Assembly: GCA_964627045.1 (NCBI GenBank)
Contig: CAZVIK010000185.1
Coordinates: 1 to 7,958, forward strand
Reading direction: 5' to 3'
Origin: CAZVIK01 sp964627045
GTDB taxonomy: Bacteria; Acidobacteriota; Terriglobia; Bryobacterales; Bryobacteraceae
DNA length: 7,958 nucleotides
In this document: one piece after another, positions 6,217 to 7,958 of the stretch
How the letters are laid out: each line of letters starts with the position of its first letter
Numbering within the stretch: position 1 is the stretch's first letter
Notes under the pieces: model-generated
The model's input: the letters and a program-made list of their open reading frames with translations, nothing else
Told to the model about the DNA's origin: nothing
Database searches by the model: none
Made by a program: the position numbers and the translations under genes

Positions 6217-6942
6217 TCAGCGCACCGGTGTTTCGACTGCGATCGCGCGCGGAAACAGGATGTTGTTCTCGAGATGAATGTGCATGTGCAGGTCCTGCTC
6301 CAGCTCCTGAAGTCCCGCCATCAATGACCGGTACGTGACGCAAGCATACTCAGGTATCGCGTAGTTCGCGGTGATTGTACGAATGTCCGCCAGTGCCCTT
6401 CCGGCACTGTCGTGCTCTAGTTCCATCATTCGGATCGGGTTCGCGACGCTTCCAAAGGGCGTTCCGGGCAGCGGTGAACCTGCCACCACTGCCGACTCGT
6501 AAGCCGTGATCACCGGAAACAGAACCATCTCCTCCTTGTGCATGTGCATCTCCAGCTCGGATCGCAATCCGGCGAAGACCTCCGGCAGACCGGTCAGCGT
6601 GGGACCGTACTTCTCGTTGTAGATGCGATGCACTTTGTCCAAACGCGCGCCCAGCGGCCCCAGTTCGCGCCTCAGGTACTCGTGGTGGGTTCCCACGATG
6701 TGCTCGATGAGTTCCCGCAGCGGCGCCGCGCCCCAGTCCTTGGCAGGAGTTGAGGCCGCACTCATCACCGACTCCAGCTCGCTCCCGATGGCTGACGGGT
6801 CATATCCTTTTTCGCGGCAGGCGTCAACAAGCGAGCGCTTCCCCCCACAGCAATAGTCGATCCCCAGCCGCTCGAAAACCCTTACCGCGGCCAGTGAACT
6901 GGCGGCGATCTGTGAAACTGTCGTTTCTTGGATTCCCAGCAT
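6217..6942 (-). CDS. ric: RIC-family iron-sulfur cluster repair di-iron protein (YtfE/ScdA/NorA/DnrN type)
   Basis: This 241-residue cytoplasmic protein is inferred to restore iron-sulfur clusters damaged by nitric oxide or oxidants, as family members do. The N-terminal ScdA/DUF542 domain (about 1-60) carries the hallmark GIDYCCGGKRSL with cysteines 31 and 32. The hemerythrin-like helical bundle (about 75-235) carries the expected di-iron ligands: H86 (or H87), H105, H133 and E137 in HMHKEEMVLFP, H177 in ELEHDSAG, and H221 and E225 in HIHLENNILFP. Length is close to the roughly 220 residues of YtfE. The ATG at 6942 follows an AGGGGG ribosome binding site at good spacing. The nnrS-type gene ends 55 bases upstream on the same strand, so the two probably share a nitric-oxide-induced transcript. 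A likely terminator follows at 6049-6026. No frameshift or missing ligand is seen. Confidence 0.96.
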   Translation of the reverse strand: MLGIQETTVSQIAASSLAAVRVFERLGIDYCCGGKRSLVDACREKGYDPSAIGSELESVMSAASTPAKDWGAAPLRELIEHIVGTHHEYLRRELGPLGARLDKVHRIYNEKYGPTLTGLPEVFAGLRSELEMHMHKEEMVLFPVITAYESAVVAGSPLPGTPFGSVANPIRMMELEHDSAGRALADIRTITANYAIPEYACVTYRSLMAGLQELEQDLHMHIHLENNILFPRAIAVETPVR

Positions 6943-6997
6943 TTCTTCCCCCTTATTCGATCCTACGGCGGCCCGCTTCCGCCGGCAGTGACTTCAA

Positions 6998-7958
6998 TCA
7001 CCCCGCCGTGACGTGCCAGCCTGTCTGGTCCGCTCCGGCAAGATGCGCCGGTGGACGATGCAGCGTGAGCAAGAGATTACCGGCAAACACGGTTACCGCG
7101 ATCATCTCGATCACGGCCGACGCCGGCAACAAGGGCCACAGAGAGGGCACGTACGATTCGTACGCACCGATCTCCGAGACGACTCTCAGAAAGCATCCAA
7201 CGGTCAGCAGCAGTAACGACCAACCCATCAATCTCGAGCTGTAGAGAATGCGCATCCCGCAGAAGGCGGGCAACACGCGCTGCCCGATGGCGAAGACCAT
7301 CGTGGACATGAAGCCGACCGTCAGGGCGTGCCGCGACGCACCCCAAAGACCTCCGGACTTGTCCCAAAGCGCCGCGCTCACGGAGATGGCGGCCGAAATC
7401 AATAGCCAGGCGTAGGCGATGCGGACGAAGAGCGGAAAAGTGGAATGTACACCGATAATCTTCGGTGGTTTGACCGACGGCCCCAATACACGCAGCGAGG
7501 CCACGGCCATACCCGATGCCGCGAGGAAAGCGGCAGTAGCCGCAAACCACCAGCCGGCCATGGCTGCGCCAATGCCCACTACGTTCACTGCCAGCGCGGC
7601 GAGCAGCATTCCGTTCGTGGGATTGGACAGGCCAAGGAAGACCGGCAGCCAGCGCGCGCTGAAGCCCCAAATGGTGACTACCGGGAATGCCCACGTGAAC
7701 AGGACGAGCAACCGCTGATTCGCGTCATGCGGGATGGCCGGACCTGCCCCCGTAATCGCCGCCTGGATCGTCACTATCAGGTTTGCCGCCAGACTGGCGA
7801 GGAATCCGATGCTTCCGATCCCCACTGCGATCATCCACACCTGCCGGCCGCCAGCGCCCTGCTGCGTTCGACTCGCTTCCGCGCGATGGCCACTGACCGT
7901 CGCGAAAAACACGAGAAAACCGCAGAGTTCGAGCAATGCTGACGCCGGGAGCATCCAT
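6998..7958 (-). CDS. nnrS: NnrS-family membrane protein, N-terminus outside the window
   Basis: At least 318 residues of a polytopic inner-membrane protein are visible. The diagnostic segment is SRHALTVGFMSTMVFAIGQR followed by VLPAF (207-231), matching the conserved NnrS core with its histidine (H209) in a helix; some family members bind heme and copper. About eight hydrophobic helices can be seen, for example near 5-20, 40-66, 82-107, 116-134, 136-155, 175-196, 209-230, 243-260 and 272-297. NnrS is known to lessen nitric oxide toxicity, apparently by keeping dinitrosyl iron complexes from forming. Family members are usually near 400 residues and the frame stays open to the window edge (a TGG codon precedes the first in-window ATG at 7954), so I treat the start as lying outside. 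The ATG at 7958 is in another frame. The gene ends 55 bases before ric, which supports a shared nitrosative-stress role. Confidence 0.85.
   Translation of the reverse strand, partial: WMLPASALLELCGFLVFFATVSGHRAEASRTQQGAGGRQVWMIAVGIGSIGFLASLAANLIVTIQAAITGAGPAIPHDANQRLLVLFTWAFPVVTIWGFSARWLPVFLGLSNPTNGMLLAALAVNVVGIGAAMAGWWFAATAAFLAASGMAVASLRVLGPSVKPPKIIGVHSTFPLFVRIAYAWLLISAAISVSAALWDKSGGLWGASRHALTVGFMSTMVFAIGQRVLPAFCGMRILYSSRLMGWSLLLLTVGCFLRVVSEIGAYESYVPSLWPLLPASAVIEMIAVTVFAGNLLLTLHRPPAHLAGADQTGWHVTAG

Noticed and set aside
6222..6229. CACCGGTG palindrome in the 3' end of ric
   Set aside because: It is a short 8-base palindrome within coding sequence and is common in GC-rich DNA.

Overview
The window is GC-rich bacterial chromosome. 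Every gene I can support is on the minus strand, so transcription runs from high to low coordinates. Gene content and protein style fit a free-living Gram-negative bacterium, perhaps Acidobacteriota or a deltaproteobacterial-type lineage. That placement is a guess from sequence style, not from a phylogenetic marker. A run of 10 Ns inside one gene shows a draft or metagenome assembly.

Right part (about 6217-7958): a two-gene nitrosative-stress module. The 3' part of an nnrS-type membrane protein gene is cut by the right window edge. A complete gene for a RIC/YtfE/ScdA-type di-iron protein, which repairs nitric-oxide-damaged iron-sulfur clusters, follows 55 bases later. Downstream lie a likely Rho-independent terminator and a separate 16-base palindrome.

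Left and central part (1-6010): a six-gene export locus in the order TetR regulator, HlyD-type membrane fusion protein, ABC ATPase, ABC ATPase, ABC-2 permease, ABC-2 permease. The last permease runs off the left edge. Order and families match the Escherichia coli cecR(ybiH)-ybhG-ybhF-ybhS-ybhR type of tripartite exporter, but the two ATPase domains that are fused in YbhF are separate genes here. From the fusion protein to the last permease, neighbouring genes overlap by 4 to 17 bases or lie 2 bases apart, which indicates one translationally coupled operon. The two ATPases would pair under the two permeases in the inner membrane, and the fusion protein would bridge to an outer-membrane TolC-like channel not encoded here.

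The most useful new observation is a pair of 16-base palindromes with GTGA...TCAC ends. One lies just upstream of the tetR start and one just upstream of the fusion-protein ribosome binding site. They are strong candidates for the TetR operator and imply autoregulation plus control of the exporter. The first ATPase also lacks the switch histidine that the second one has, so the ATPase pair looks asymmetric. I see no mobile element, RNA gene or CRISPR array, no plus-strand gene, and no wholly new system. The longest stretches without a gene are 228 and 103 bases, and their contents are listed.
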